From NCBI GenBank assembly GCA_008711295.1, contig VUYV01000119.1, positions 1,207,159 through 1,271,158 of the forward strand: a stretch of 64,000 bases of DNA, read 5' to 3'. This DNA is from Anarhynchus alexandrinus. Taxonomy: Eukaryota > Chordata > Aves > Charadriiformes > Charadriidae. Every line of letters starts with the position of its first letter. Within the stretch, counting starts at the first letter, position 1. Below, piece after piece: positions 1 to 11,016 of this stretch. A program made the position numbers and the translations under genes. The notes beneath the pieces were generated by a model that saw only the letters and a list, made by a program, of their open reading frames with translations, had not been told where the DNA came from and searched no databases.

Positions 1-765
1 TCACAGCACCTGTAACTTCCTGCAGATCTCAGGACAGGTTTGTATGATAGGATAAAGAGAACGTATGGCTGTTGCTGGCTCACTGTTGAAGACAGCTAAC
101 ACAGGTGGAGGTGAACCAGCAGACCCAAAACCAGTCAGCAGTTTTTGTTTGTTCCTCCAAGTTTCCCCTTCGATGATGACACTTTGAACAGCCAATCTTA
201 GCAGCAACAAGGAGATCCAAAATCAGAAGCCAAACCAGAAACACAATGTACGTTACAGAACATGTCCACATGAAGCAAGCATGGACTGAAAAAAATCCAA
301 ACAATGCATCTTTTTTAATTGTAGTTCAGGGTCTGGATTAACATGGCCCCACATTATCCAAATTATGAGTTGTCCTAACTGCAATACCTTATCACTAGTT
401 GAGACTGAAGTGGGTAGTGCGCAACCCCATTTTACACTGACAGGTTACAAGAGGTGAATCAACATGTCTTCTCTATTAGTTAATTTTATGAAATGAAAAG
501 GCACATTAAGTCAAATCCTTTAGAAAACAGAATTCACCAGAACAATAAGCACTTGACAACCCTGGGAAGACACAGAGCTGATTTTGCAGAAAAATTAATA
601 AAAATGTATATTTGCAGAAAACTGTTTTTCCAACAGCTGTAACATATTCCATATTATCACACAGAGATTTAGGCTCAGAAGAGCAAGAGACTACGAAGAT
701 TGCCTTTTAAAGTCTTATGACAGTTCCTGTAATTTAATTAAAGAAGAAAATTATTTCCCTGTTAC
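1..765 (-). other. SPART: SPART intron after the first coding exon
   Basis: This begins with the GTAACA donor (765-760) and runs off the left edge. I looked on the minus strand for the next spartin exon, expected to continue with a CDWLYPLVP-like segment, and did not find it. The stretch is AT-rich non-coding sequence; open frames at 1-304 have no similarity to spartin. Confidence 0.7.
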
Positions 766-1598
766 CTGAAGAAATGCAGGTGGACGATTCTGGGCCGTCT
801 CACTATCTGTATCCAAGAACTTCACAATGCGTAGATATCCAGGATATGAAGGAGCACTAACCTGCCCATCAGGAGTCACAAAGAATATCTGTACTCCTTG
901 GGGAATCAAGATCAGCTCATCTGCATCCACTCCCAGGTTTTCAAGAGGAGGTGGCTGAGTACACTTACTGTAGTAGTCCTCACCCACAGAAGAAAACTCC
1001 CCAGAGTCTGTGCCGTAAGACACAGTAAAATGGCCATTGGTAGCTTGAGGAGTATAGGCAGGAGGTGCTTCATTTGGCAGACAAAGAGGTTTTGCAGATG
1101 ATGGACTCATAGCTGGAATTTGGCCCTGGCTCACAGTTGCAACACTTCCATCTGCTGCAGGTGGCTGACTTGGTACAAACAGAGAAGTAGGGGCAGGGGG
1201 TCTTTCTGGCTTTTCTTTGGAAGGAATGGATGGGTACAACTTAGGGACCCCAGCAGGAGCATCCATTGCAGCAGGACTTGCTTGTACAGGTGGGGTGTTT
1301 TCTTCTAGAATGCCAAGTCGAGCGTGAACGTTTTGGAGGGTCTCCCTCATCTTCTGTTGCATTTGCCTAGCAGACTCCCACTGGGACCCTACACATGCAG
1401 GACCCTGCGATGGAATGCTAACTCCTCGGAGCAAGTGCTCAAGCCCTTGCTTATAATAACTTCTTGCCTCTTCCTTGTGACCCAGTTCATCTGTATTCAG
1501 TCCTTTATTGATAAAAATAAAGGCTTTCCTGTACTCTTCATTAATAGCTTTAATATTTGCATCTTCTTGCATAACTGGATCCTGCAGCTGTTCCATTA
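766..1598 (-). CDS. SPART: SPART (spartin) first coding exon, N-terminal 277 codons
   Basis: Spartin is a cytosolic and lipid-droplet/mitochondria-associated protein linked to endosomal trafficking, lipid-droplet turnover and cytokinesis; loss in humans causes Troyer syndrome (SPG20). The start ATG is at 1596-1594, two bases after a splice acceptor (pyrimidine-rich tract and CAG at 1601-1599). The exon ends on a complete CAG codon (768-766) followed by a GTAACA donor, so it ends in phase 0. Residues about 15-95 form the MIT domain, with the spartin-typical stretch NKGLNTDELGHKEEA at 30-44 and SARQMQQKM near 75-83. A proline-rich linker follows, with a PPAY motif at 178-181, the type bound by WW domains of NEDD4-family ubiquitin ligases. 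The segments SYGTDSGEFSSVGE (193-206) and ADELILIP (225-232) are diagnostic of spartin. Human spartin is about 666 residues; the senescence domain and C-terminus lie in exons left of the window. No internal stop or frameshift. Confidence 0.95.
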
Positions 1599-3492
1599 CT
1601 GCAAATTGAAATAAAAATTATTACAAGTATTCATAAACGAAGCCAAACAATGTTTACCTTAAAATGAAATGCCTTCTAATTAGTTTTTAATGATGACCAT
1701 TCAGCACGTATTAGCAGAAAGCTAGCTAGCTGCTTGGTACAGTGTCTGATATGTTATGGTTATCTCCTAAAAACCTTCAGATTTAGAATTCGTGATTCCA
1801 AGACAGCAAGGTATTTATAGTCATCACATCTAGTTATATCACAGACATGTATAAGTTAAACATCAGAAGAATATGGACACACTTGATATTAAACTTTCCA
1901 TCTTAAAAAGTATTAGTATCAGTAGCAAATAGAGGAGTAAAAAAAAAATCTAACTTTCCTTTTGATAATATTTTTCAAAAAAAATCCTCTAAGGTATTAA
2001 AAATTCAGTTAACATTTTGTCTATTTAAATAAAGGCTGAACTTACAAACTCAGTACATTTTCAACTAAATAACCTAAGGGAAAGCACTCAACAGATTTAA
2101 ACAAATCTTGATCAACTAACATCAACACACAGAACTGGGAAGACATACTTTGAACAGTTAGAAGTGTGCTTTACAAAATGAAAACAGAGAATTACTTATT
2201 TCCTTTACAGTGTTTATAAAGTGAGAAAGACAACTGGTGTTTTCCCTTCCTTGCTCCCTGGGTGACAAAAACTTGGAATTACCAATATGTACAAAAGGTT
2301 GCAGGTTCTATGTCTATTTTGGAATACATTCCTCAAACTGCCTCGTATGTATTTCAACAAATGAAGACCAGAAAAGAATCCAATAGGTTTATTTAAACTC
2401 TAAAATGCGTAAAATCACTGTTTTAACTGAATGCAGGTCTTCAGTCTTGGCCAAGTGCAGCAAATACAAATCATTCTTGGACTAAGACAGTGTTTATAAC
2501 ACACAATGCAAAAAATTCCAGTGAAATTTTTTGCTGACAGTGTTGAGAGGCATTGTCAATTCAGAAAAATTAGGTTATTATACTAGAAGAGAATAATGAT
2601 CTTGGACAACAAAAATGGGATACTATATAAAAATGAAAGAGCATGCATATTAAGAAAACAATGATTCTCTGCTGTAAGCTGGATGCTGGAAAAATCTGGA
2701 GACATCTGTCAATCACAATGATAGCAAGCTACAGAAAACATAGGGGTAAGTAAAATCCAAAGTGCAAAAATAAAAATACTTGCCACTGTACACAGCATTG
2801 GTGAGACCTCACACAATGCTGAGCCACATTCAAGAAAGCTGCACCAGAACAGGAAGAGGTATGCAGGTTACTGATTTTTTCTGGTGAATCAAGTACTTTA
2901 CTTTTCCTAGAGCGAGGTAAGTTTGGCTTACCAAGCCAATAAACCAAAGGCTAAAAGATTGGATTAGTCTCTACAAATACACTGGATGAAATAAAGAAAG
3001 TAAATCAGGAAAGAAGAAAAGAACTACTGATATCCAAACTTTTAATAAAATCCTGAAATAGTACCTAAATTGAAGTTTATTTAATGTCTCTTCTTGTTTT
3101 AGTCTAACTATCAATAAAGTAAAAAAAAAGTATATATATATATAATCTGGAAAATATCCTTCCTCTACTCCAACAAAAACAGAGAAACTTTAGAACTGCA
3201 AGTCATGAAAAGACTTTAAAGAGGCAAAGATGGAATGCTGTGCTCTACTCCCACATTCTTTATGATCAAAATGCAGATAGCACTTATGTGACTGATGCAT
3301 CTGCAGTCACATGACAGAAGTGCCATGTAATTTGGAACGCATCTGTATTTTTATGATGGGACAGAATCCAATTTCATGCAAAAGACAAGATCTGTGATTT
3401 AGTCCAACGACAGAAACATAGCTAGCAATACGACAAGGATGGCTTGAGAAGGCAGCCCACATGGAGCAGATCTGCAGCGACTCTAGACTCCA

Positions 3493-3603
3493 GGGCAACC
3501 TGGTCTAGTGGGCGGTCTCCCTGCCTACGGCAGGGGGGTTGGAACTCGATGATCTTCAAGGTCCTTTCCAACCTAAACCATTCTACGATTCTATGATTCT
3601 ATG
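3493..3603 (+). mobile_element. CR1 LINE, 3'-end fragment
   Basis: Only the last 110 bases of a CR1 remain: the end of ORF2 (GGCAACCTGGTCTAGTGG), the 3' UTR with a CAGGGGGGTTGGAACTCGAT stretch, and terminal ATTCTATG-type octamers. It matches the 3' ends at 7723, 16576, 40573 and 49574, so it belongs to the same subfamily. Extreme 5' truncation is typical of CR1. It is antisense to SPART. Confidence 0.93.
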
Positions 3604-5715
3604 ACTCAAGCCACCAGGCTTGCTACCCAGTCCCCATCACATAGCAGAAAAATGATTCTTGGGCTGGAGGAGATTTTTCATGTTGATTGCCATGACTTGC
3701 TGTCAATAGGCTCAGCATCTTTGATTTAAGCTGAAGAACAACACTGGTGTAAGAATAACTGTATATTTAATAACCACCAAGTACATCAAATTTAGAAGTT
3801 ATAAGCATGCTTCTGACCAGCACAACGGCAATCAATTATAATGAAAGTAATTGGAGAGAACTCTAACAAGTTTGCAAGTATATAGCTGGATCCTTACATG
3901 AAAGATTATACTTAACCATGTCAAATATTTTATGATCTAGACGTTAACCATTTAAGATATGCATAGTCAAAATATTTGCTAGCAAAAAAACCTAGGGACT
4001 CCCAAACCACATAATTTTGTGTCAGCACTTGTATTTACTAATGAAAAATCCCTTTTTCCTTTTAAGAAGGGTATAAAGGTGAAAAACAATTTAACAGTAA
4101 AGAACTCTGATTTAAAAGTTATTGTAGGCTTCCAAAACACAGAAAATGTTTAGAAGACTGAGAAAGACCGACAAGTTTAACCTAACATTGGTTTATTTCT
4201 TTATGAGCAAAATTTAGTGTTTTGACATTTTTAGTGCCTGTGAATCCAATTCTGTAAAAATTCCCTTCTTAAGGCTTTAAGTAAACAATTCATTTGTGTG
4301 AACGCAATTGCAGTACCATAGTCTACTTTGCCCCATGTTCTTTGATTTGTTTTTGCTGGGGGAAGCTAAGGCAAAGACACTTTACAGATTTTAAATAATT
4401 CTTTGGCTAGTGATTGTTAGTATATAACAAGTATATAACAAGAAGAGACATCAAGTAAAATCCTAAAGTCATAGCTATATTTCAACTTAACAGTGAATTA
4501 ATTTGCTATTCACTGTATGCTCATCATACTGTCAGCACCACTGTTCTTGCTAAAGCTCAGTCTATTAACACTAAAAAAGGTCTGTAAGAAAACGGAGATG
4601 TCAGCACGATCAGTGTATACATGGCACTAGTGGATGGCTGTGCATGGCAGAGATACAAAAGCTGGCTCAGCAATTCAGAAGAGTGGGAGTGTTGCAACTC
4701 ATCTCCGATTGTTTGAAACATCCCAAGTTTGCAGTATATGTACAGTATAGTTACCACCAAACTACGCATTTGGGTGGCAAAGCACTTGGGAATGGAAGAA
4801 GGAATTCACAGTAGATTTTTAAGTTTAACACAAGGTAACTAAAAGTCAGCCTGAAGAGCTGTATTTAATTCATTCTTATTAATTTATTAAAATTAATACA
4901 AAATAATGGGTGGCATAAAGTAAATAACCCAATTGGATTGCTCCCTCACAACACAAGAACTATTCTCTGAAACAGAAGTAGCAATCTGATCTTACGCAAG
5001 GAAGATCCTCAGTCATTATTATTTTCAGTGTATGATCTCAATATAGTATGTGTGTCCTGCATGTTTTAATATTTACCTGTAATCCTTTTCTGTACAATGC
5101 AGAGTCTTATTTCCTCTGTTTTAAAGCTGGAATGAATGGAAAAGTGTATATTACTAGAGTCCCACAAAACAACCCTTGGTCCTACAGCCAGTGCAGATTG
5201 GCCCAGATCTGTACTACTTAGTACTAAATAAGATTTAGAGGAACTTGTCTTGGAGAAAGCTGGTCCAAAACAGAGCTAAGAAAAGAGCTAACAGGCACTG
5301 TAGATAATCACAGATCAATCCAATGCTTGAGCTCACTCCTTGGCCCTTTTTCATTTACCAGTACAGATACGCTCTGTGGTATTAAGTGACTCGACCAGGG
5401 GAGGCTACAGTGCAACAGGGAAACTTGAGTTCAATTTGATACTGTAAGCCAACATCTCAAATATCTGGCTGACCATCCTTCCTCTGAAGCAGCAAACCAC
5501 ACTTCATTAAAAAATAATGTATATTAAAAAAAAAATAGCTCAATGGTGGATCTTACTACCAGAAGGTAAACATGAAGCCTAAATCTTATTAAGAAGATTA
5601 AATATCCTGACTGACAGAGGTAGGAGACTCTTTCCAACTCACTATTTTTAAAGCCTGGGGAGTGTAGGGGAGGAAAAAGCAAAACCAGAACAAACCCCTT
5701 AATCCAAGAGCTCTT

Positions 5716-5753
5716 CCTATCAGCCAACTGTTTTCCTATCAGCCAACTGTTTT
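5716..5753. repeat. 19-bp tandem duplication, two copies
   Basis: The unit CCTATCAGCCAACTGTTTT occurs twice head to tail (5716-5734 and 5735-5753) without mismatch. It is a recent local duplication in the presumed SPART intron, with no visible function. Confidence 0.85.
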
Positions 5754-6717
5754 CAAAGATGAAGAGTCTGAAGGAGAACTACCATGCAGACAGAATTGTT
5801 TCAGCCTTATTTCTGTAGGGAAAGAGCAATTAAGGAAGTACTAGTAACTTCCAAGATTTTAGAGAACAAATGGAATTAAAACAAATGTTATAAAGGATTT
5901 AAACTAATATAAGGCAGGTACTTACTGATAAATTTATTGCTTTTTGCTTTTAGTTTATTTAAATGAGGTTGTTTAAAGTAGACCTTAAATTTTTCATTAA
6001 GCGGCGGCCTACTGCTAGTTTTTAAGCATCTTCTGACACTTCAACCAACACCATCTTCTCAGGCTGGTATCCCAGCACCTACGTTCAGCCAGCCAGTCTC
6101 ATCTAATTTTCTTCCTCTCGGTACTACTGCTGTCTCAAGCCTTTTTTTGCCCAAATAAATGGACTTTCTTCCTGACTCCCTGGTCTTATATTTCCATCAC
6201 ATGCTCTCAGCACAGAGCTTTTAAGCTCTGAGTGCCTACTTGGCACTTCTCTAAAAAGGAAAGTGAAAAACCAGTGGGGCAGATAATTCCCTTCATGATG
6301 CAGCCGTGCTGCCGGGCACTTACGTTTTTCACAGTATTCAAGGACAAAGACATCGCCACTATCTACCATTCCGTGGCCAAAGATTCTAACAACATCATGG
6401 AAAATTCAGCATTACGTAAGATTGCTATTTAATACTTTTTCATTAGCTGTGCGCCTGCCAGTTCCCCATCGCTGCCAACAGATTTTGCCACACTCAAACA
6501 ACTCAAGCCCAAACTGTCTCGACACGAATCTTTTAAAAAAACAGACAAAATACATGGGGCAGTTTTCCACAGTATTTTGACAAATAACCTCTCGGTTCCA
6601 TAAGGAGACACTCAAAAAGTTATTTATTATCATGGATACTTTAATCTGGCCTAATCACACCCCTCCCCGCTGCTCCCCTCAAAACTACAGAGCTCGCTTG
6701 GGTCAGGCGGCTCCCCT

Positions 6718-6997
6718 NNNNNNNNNNNNNNNNNNNNNNNNNNNNNNNNNNNNNNNNNNNNNNNNNNNNNNNNNNNNNNNNNNNNNNNNNNNNNNNNNNN
6801 NNNNNNNNNNNNNNNNNNNNNNNNNNNNNNNNNNNNNNNNNNNNNNNNNNNNNNNNNNNNNNNNNNNNNNNNNNNNNNNNNNNNNNNNNNNNNNNNNNNN
6901 NNNNNNNNNNNNNNNNNNNNNNNNNNNNNNNNNNNNNNNNNNNNNNNNNNNNNNNNNNNNNNNNNNNNNNNNNNNNNNNNNNNNNNNNNNNNNNNNN
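6718..6997. other. Assembly gap (280 N)
   Basis: A run of unknown bases inside the CpG-rich block. Bird CpG islands with high GC and simple repeats often fail to assemble, and this gap directly adjoins GC-rich sequence. The true length may differ from the N count. Confidence 0.99.
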
Positions 6998-7036
6998 GGC
7001 GCTGAGGGAGCGCGGCTGCGGCGGGGGGGCGAGGGC

Positions 7037-7090
7037 GGCACCGGCACCGGCACCGGCACCGGCACCGGCACCGGCACCGGCACCGGCACC
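7037..7090. repeat. (GGCACC)9 hexanucleotide microsatellite
   Basis: Nine perfect copies of GGCACC (GGTGCC on the SPART sense strand) stand just right of the gap in the presumed SPART promoter or 5' UTR. A continuous hexamer adds Gly-Thr or Val-Pro style dipeptides if translated, but no coding role is supported. Perfect purity suggests length variability. Confidence 0.95.
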
Positions 7091-7242
7091 GTGGCGGCTG
7101 TTCGACGGGGGGCGGGGAAGGCAGACGGGCGGCGTGAGGAGAAGCCGTGCCGCAGTGGCAGGGGCGCGCTGGGGGCCCTCTGCGTGGGTACGGCTGCTTG
7201 GTTCTCTAAGGGTTTAATTAATAAACGGCGTTTCATAAATAT

Positions 7243-7723
7243 GGAAGGACATGGACCTGTTGGACTGGGTCCAGAGGAGGGCCACAAAGATGATCCGAGG
7301 GCTGGAGCACCTCTCCTATGAGGACAGGCTGAGAGAGTTGGGGCTGTTCAGCCTGGAGAAGAGAAGGCTCTGGGGAGACCTTATTGCAGCCTTCCAGTAC
7401 CTAAAGGGGACCTACAGGAGAGCTGGGGAAGGACTTTTTACTAGGGCATGTAGTGATAGGACGAGGGGGAATGGCTTCAAACTGGAAGAGGGCAGGTTTG
7501 GATTAGATATTAGGAAGAAATTTTTCACAATGAGGGTGGTGAGACACTGGAACAGGTTGCCCAGAGAAGCTGTGGCTGCCCCATCCCTGGAGGTGCTCAA
7601 GGCCAGGTTGGATGGGGCTTTGATCAGCCTGGTCTAGTGGGAGGTGTCCCTGTCTATGGCAGGAGGGTTGGAACTCTATGATCTTTAAGGTCCCTTCCAA
7701 CCTAAACCATACTATGATTCTAA
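7243..7723 (+). mobile_element. CR1 LINE, 5'-truncated, ORF2 C-terminus plus 3' UTR
   Basis: The copy retains about 128 codons of open frame from the C-terminus of CR1 ORF2 (7251-7637), including the characteristic [27 protein letters not shown] and HWNRLPRE segments, then the 3' UTR and a degraded ATTCTAT end. It starts only about 40 bp right of the SPART CpG-rich block. It faces the minus-strand CR1 at 8060-8996 tail to tail. Confidence 0.95.
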
Positions 7724-8059
7724 GACCTATTGGTTGTGATCCACATCTTCCCCTGACTCAACCTCCTGTCAGGAGAAAAGAAGACATGCTCTCCCGCTGC
7801 TCCCCTGCCCCAGGTCCCACCAGTAGGTGAGCAGCAGCCGGGGGGCGATGAAATGGGCAGCACCCAGCACCCGAGCACAGGCTTCGTGGCTGGCACTGGC
7901 AAAAATGCCAGGGTACCTTGCTCTAACTAGAGCTTCTAGTTAGGTAATTGAAATCAATATTAAAAAATGGAGAAACGAGGCTTAAAAACTATAATTCTGA
8001 GGCTTAAACATCTCCCTTTTTATGTGACTTGAAATTTCATTTTCGCCGTTACTTTAAAT
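7724..8059. other. Spacer between two facing CR1 copies
   Basis: A 336-bp non-repetitive spacer separates the 3' ends of a plus-strand and a minus-strand CR1. I see no gene in it. Confidence 0.8.
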
Positions 8060-8996
8060 CATGGAATTACAGAATGGTTTAGGTTGGAAGGGACCTCGAC
8101 AATCTTCTAGTTCCAACCCTCCTGCCATAGGCAGGGACACCTCCCACTAGACCAGGTTGCTGAAAGTCCCATCCAGCCCGGCCTTGAGCACCTCCAGGGA
8201 TGGGGCCTCAACAACCTCTCTGGGCAACCTGTTCCAGTGTCTCACCACCCTCAGAGTGAAACATTTCTTTCTAATATCTAATCCAAACCTGCCCTCTTCC
8301 AGTTTGAAGCCATTCCCCCTCATCCTCTCACTACATGCCCTAGTAAAAAGTCCTTCCCCAGCTCTCCTGTAGGCCCCCTTTAGGTACCGGAAGGCCGCAG
8401 TAAGATCTCCCTGGAGCCTTCTCTTCTCCAGGCTGAACAACCACAATTCTCTCAGCCTGTCCTCATAGGAGAGGTGCTCCAGCCTTCTCATCATCTTTGT
8501 GGCCCTCCTCTGGACACACTCCAACAGGTCCATGTCCTTCCTATGTTGGGGGCCCCAGAGCTGGATGCAGTACTCCAGGTGGGGTCTCACCAGAGCAGAG
8601 TAGAGGGGAAGAATCACCTCCTTTGACCTGCTGACCGCATTTTTGATGCAACCCAGGATACGGTTGGCTTTCTGGGCTGCAGTTGCTCATTGCTGGCTCA
8701 TGTTGAGCTTCTCATCAATCGGCACCCTCAGGTTCTTCTCCTCAGCGCTGCTTTTGATCCATTCCCCGCCAAGCCTGTATTTGTGCTTGGGATTGCCCCG
8801 ACTCAGATGTAGGACCTTGCACTTGGCCTTGTTGGACTTCATGAGGTTGGCATGGGCCCACCTCTCCAGCCTGTCCAGGTCCCTCTGGATGGCATCCTTC
8901 CCCTCCAGCATGTCTACCTCGCCAAACAGCTTGGTATCATCGGCAAACTTGCTGAGGGTGCACTCGGTCCCACTGTCCATGTCACCAACAAATGTG
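8060..8996 (-). mobile_element. CR1 LINE, 5'-truncated, with RT motif C region
   Basis: Read on the minus strand, the copy begins near [22 protein letters not shown], which holds the reverse-transcriptase DD motif (FADDTK), continues through the thumb region ([19 protein letters not shown]) and, after a stop and frameshift near 8620-8690, resumes as the C-terminal ORF2 segment (8147-8617) and the 3' UTR ending at about 8060. It is the only one of the eleven clear CR1 copies on the minus strand. Inactive because of truncation and breaks. Confidence 0.94.
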
Positions 8997-9978
8997 ACAA
9001 AATGACTGACCGCTCTGCTCAGTTTGCAGAGGTGGCTGTCTCAAGGTGAGGCTTGTTTCCAGCTCTGGGGAAGGTGGAGCTGACTGCCTTCCCAGGTCCT
9101 GGCTTCTTAGCGGTGGGAGGGGGGAAGCTGCATTTGTGCACTGATGTTGGGAAAAAACTAAAGAAACGTGGTCTCACTAAATTTCCAGCACCTGCCTTAG
9201 AACATGTGGACACCAAAACTCTCAGTGAAACAGCTGTTAGGATTTCTGAATATAATCTGGAAGTATATTAGTTATTTGCAACTTTCATAATGCTAAAAAT
9301 CTGCAGTTTGACTTTCACACAGAGTTTCAGACCACGTTAAGTCTGAACATGGTCATGGTTAATCAGCCCTTTTGAGGCTAATTAACTTGCCTACTCAGGT
9401 ATTGTGATTTTGCTATGTCTATGCTGATCGTGAATCAACTTTGCCACACTTGGGACCACAGACCACAAGAAATTCACAGTAAACATTGTGTTTAGCTAGT
9501 GGCAGCCCTGTACAGCACAGTCCTGGAAGATGGGCTTGCCTCTTAGCTTCATTTAGCTCTGGAGTATCTCTGGAAATTCATCATGCATTGTAGTTTCCAG
9601 CACAAAATTTATCTCAGAATTCTGTGTTCCCAACTTCTCATATGCCCATTCTTCACTCCTTTCCCTACAGACAAGAAAAAGAGAACAATCTGGAGAAGAG
9701 ACAAGCCATCCACAGATCAGGGAGAGTTCCTCTCTTCAAACAACGATGAGGATGATGTTTGTATATGAAGTCGTGTGCAGATGGATGAGGGTGGCATACA
9801 TGGTTTGGGCTGGTGGAGAGGGCCCTAAACATTGGTTTAGACTAATGATAAGTTGGGCTTCGGTAACCGGATAACACTGAATTATGTTATGTGGATATAC
9901 GCAAGATTTACAAGGAACTAACAAAACAGTTTTATGAAGAAAAGTCAATATAACGAACTTTTTTTTTTTTTTTTTTTT
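8997..9978. other. Intergenic, no gene seen
   Basis: Unique-looking sequence between CR1 copies. Short open frames are present but none resembles a known protein. It ends in a run of about 19 T (9960-9978) directly before the next CR1 fragment. Confidence 0.6.
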
Positions 9979-10127
9979 ACCATGCAGGTGGTCAGACACT
10001 GGTTTGCCCAGGGAGGCTGTGCAGCCACCATGCCTGGGGTGTCCAGAACCCAACTGGACAAGATCCTGAGCAACTTGGTGTAGCTTCAGAGCTGGCTATG
10101 CTTTCAGCAGGTGGTTGGACTTGATGA
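9979..10127 (+). mobile_element. CR1 LINE, older copy, left half (interrupted by a second CR1)
   Basis: This is the end of CR1 ORF2 (GTCAGACACTGG... through CTGGACAAGATCCTGAGCAAC) and the start of a 3' UTR (GGTTGGACTTGATGA). The element stops abruptly at 10127 and its last 46 bases continue at 10360-10405, after an inserted younger CR1. Confidence 0.85.
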
Positions 10128-10359
10128 ACATAGGAAGTTCCATCTTAACATGAGGAGGAACTTCTTTACTTTGAGGGTGGCAGAGCACTGGCACAGGCTG
10201 CCCAGAGAGCTTGTGGAGTCTCCCAATCTGGAGATATTCAAAACCCGCCTGGACGCTGTCCTATGCAACTTGATGTAGGTGACCCTGCTCTGGTGGGGGG
10301 GTTGGACTAGATGATCTCCAGAGGTCCCTTCCAACCCTGATCATTCTGTGATTCCATGA
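10128..10359 (+). mobile_element. CR1 LINE inserted inside another CR1
   Basis: A 5'-truncated CR1 starting at GGAAGTTCCATCTTAACATG, with the ORF2 C-terminus (HWHRLPRE-like reading), a 3' UTR of the GGTTGGACTAGATGATCTCC type and an octamer end TTCTGTGATTCCATGA. It splits an older CR1. The tetramer ATGA occurs at both edges (10124-10127 and 10356-10359), either a very short target duplication or chance, since CR1 usually makes none. Confidence 0.88.
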
Positions 10360-10405
10360 CCTTCAGAGATCCCTTCAAGCCTAATATTTTTCTGTGATTC
10401 TATGA
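10360..10405 (+). mobile_element. CR1 LINE, older copy, right half
   Basis: Begins CCTTCAGAGATCCCTTCAAG and ends in TTCTGTGATTCTATGA. It is exactly the 3' UTR end expected to follow GGTTGGACTTGATGA at 10113-10127, so the two pieces form one element split by 10128-10359. Confidence 0.85.
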
Positions 10406-11016
10406 AATAAATGCCAGTCTCATCCTTATATAGATAAAAACCCCAAACCCAAAACAATCAAATCACTGTCCTTAAGTGGATTCCTAGAGAAGAGTAGGAA
10501 CAACATACAGTTCTTTATCTCTTAGTTCTCCTACTTGAGTTTGATTCCTTCTTAAATATGTTGTTTAATCAGAGTATAGAAATACATTAAACCAGCTGAC
10601 AGACTGCTGAAATATAGGTCAATCTTGAGAAGACGGAAGTGATGAGGTGATGATACATTGGTTTTTTTTTGTTTCTGTAAGAGCAGAAGTTGCAAGTAGT
10701 TTCTATAGATCACTTGAGATGGTACCTCCTAAAGAGAAAAAATTACATCATTTATATCAGTCAGTAGAGTGCTTAGCATTTTCAGTAGTTCAGCATTTTC
10801 TGGAAACAGGCCTAAATAATCCCTTTTACCAACATTGTTTTGTGGAAGCAGGCCTTGCTAGGCCTAGAAGTTGGTGAAGGGCACAGCAGCGTCACAAGCA
10901 AGGGAGGGAGGAGCTGAACAGACATATGCCGAGGCCACCCAGCTGCATGCTCTGAGCTATCAGCAACACACAGGCACGTCTGCCATGACAACGTTTCCCT
11001 CCCCGCAGATGCTGCT
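10406..11016. other. Intergenic, no gene seen
   Basis: AT-rich unique sequence between CR1 copies. A short frame at 10647-10877 is not recognisable and lacks gene context. Confidence 0.6.

Larger units (their letters stand above)
1599..6997 (-). other. SPART: Probable SPART 5' intron, AT-rich, one CR1 fragment
   Basis: This region lies between the coding-exon acceptor (1599-1601) and the CpG-rich block assumed to be the SPART promoter. It is AT-rich, without a recognisable coding exon. It holds a short TA-repeat (about 3131-3143), a CR1 3' fragment (3493-3603) and a 19-bp tandem duplication (5716-5753). Any non-coding 5' exon cannot be placed from sequence alone; it may sit in the gap at 6718-6997. 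That this is one intron is inferred from gene structure in other amniotes. Confidence 0.5.
6650..7200 (-). promoter_or_regulatory. SPART: CpG-rich block, probable SPART promoter and 5' non-coding exon
   Basis: The visible part right of the gap (6998-7200) is strongly GC- and CpG-rich, unlike the AT-rich DNA around it. It carries a GC box GGGGCGGGG (7109-7117) and a nine-unit GGCACC array (7037-7090). The gap at 6718-6997 probably hides the core promoter or exon 1. It lies 5.4 kb upstream of the SPART start codon with no other gene between, so SPART is the obvious target. The transcription start is not determined, and no TATA box is visible on the minus strand in the sequenced part. Confidence 0.65.

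Noticed and set aside
1..304. Minus-strand frames next to the SPART exon, one with an ADWFW segment, as a possible next SPART exon
   Set aside because: Only a three-residue chance likeness to the expected CDWLYP segment; no acceptor in the right place and no further similarity.
6632..7321. 229-codon plus-strand and 194-codon minus-strand frames across the first gap
   Set aside because: They read through unknown bases and the hexamer array; the length is produced by the gap.
7251..7637. Open frames inside CR1 copies as host genes (also at 8147-8980, 11035-11666, 17472-18653, 34146-34872, 39780-40535)
   Set aside because: They carry CR1 ORF2 signatures and end in CR1 3' UTRs with octamer repeats, so they are mobile-element remnants.
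9960..9978. T-run before the CR1 fragment as a retrogene poly-A tail
   Set aside because: No processed coding sequence adjoins it on the minus strand; CR1 does not use poly-A tails.
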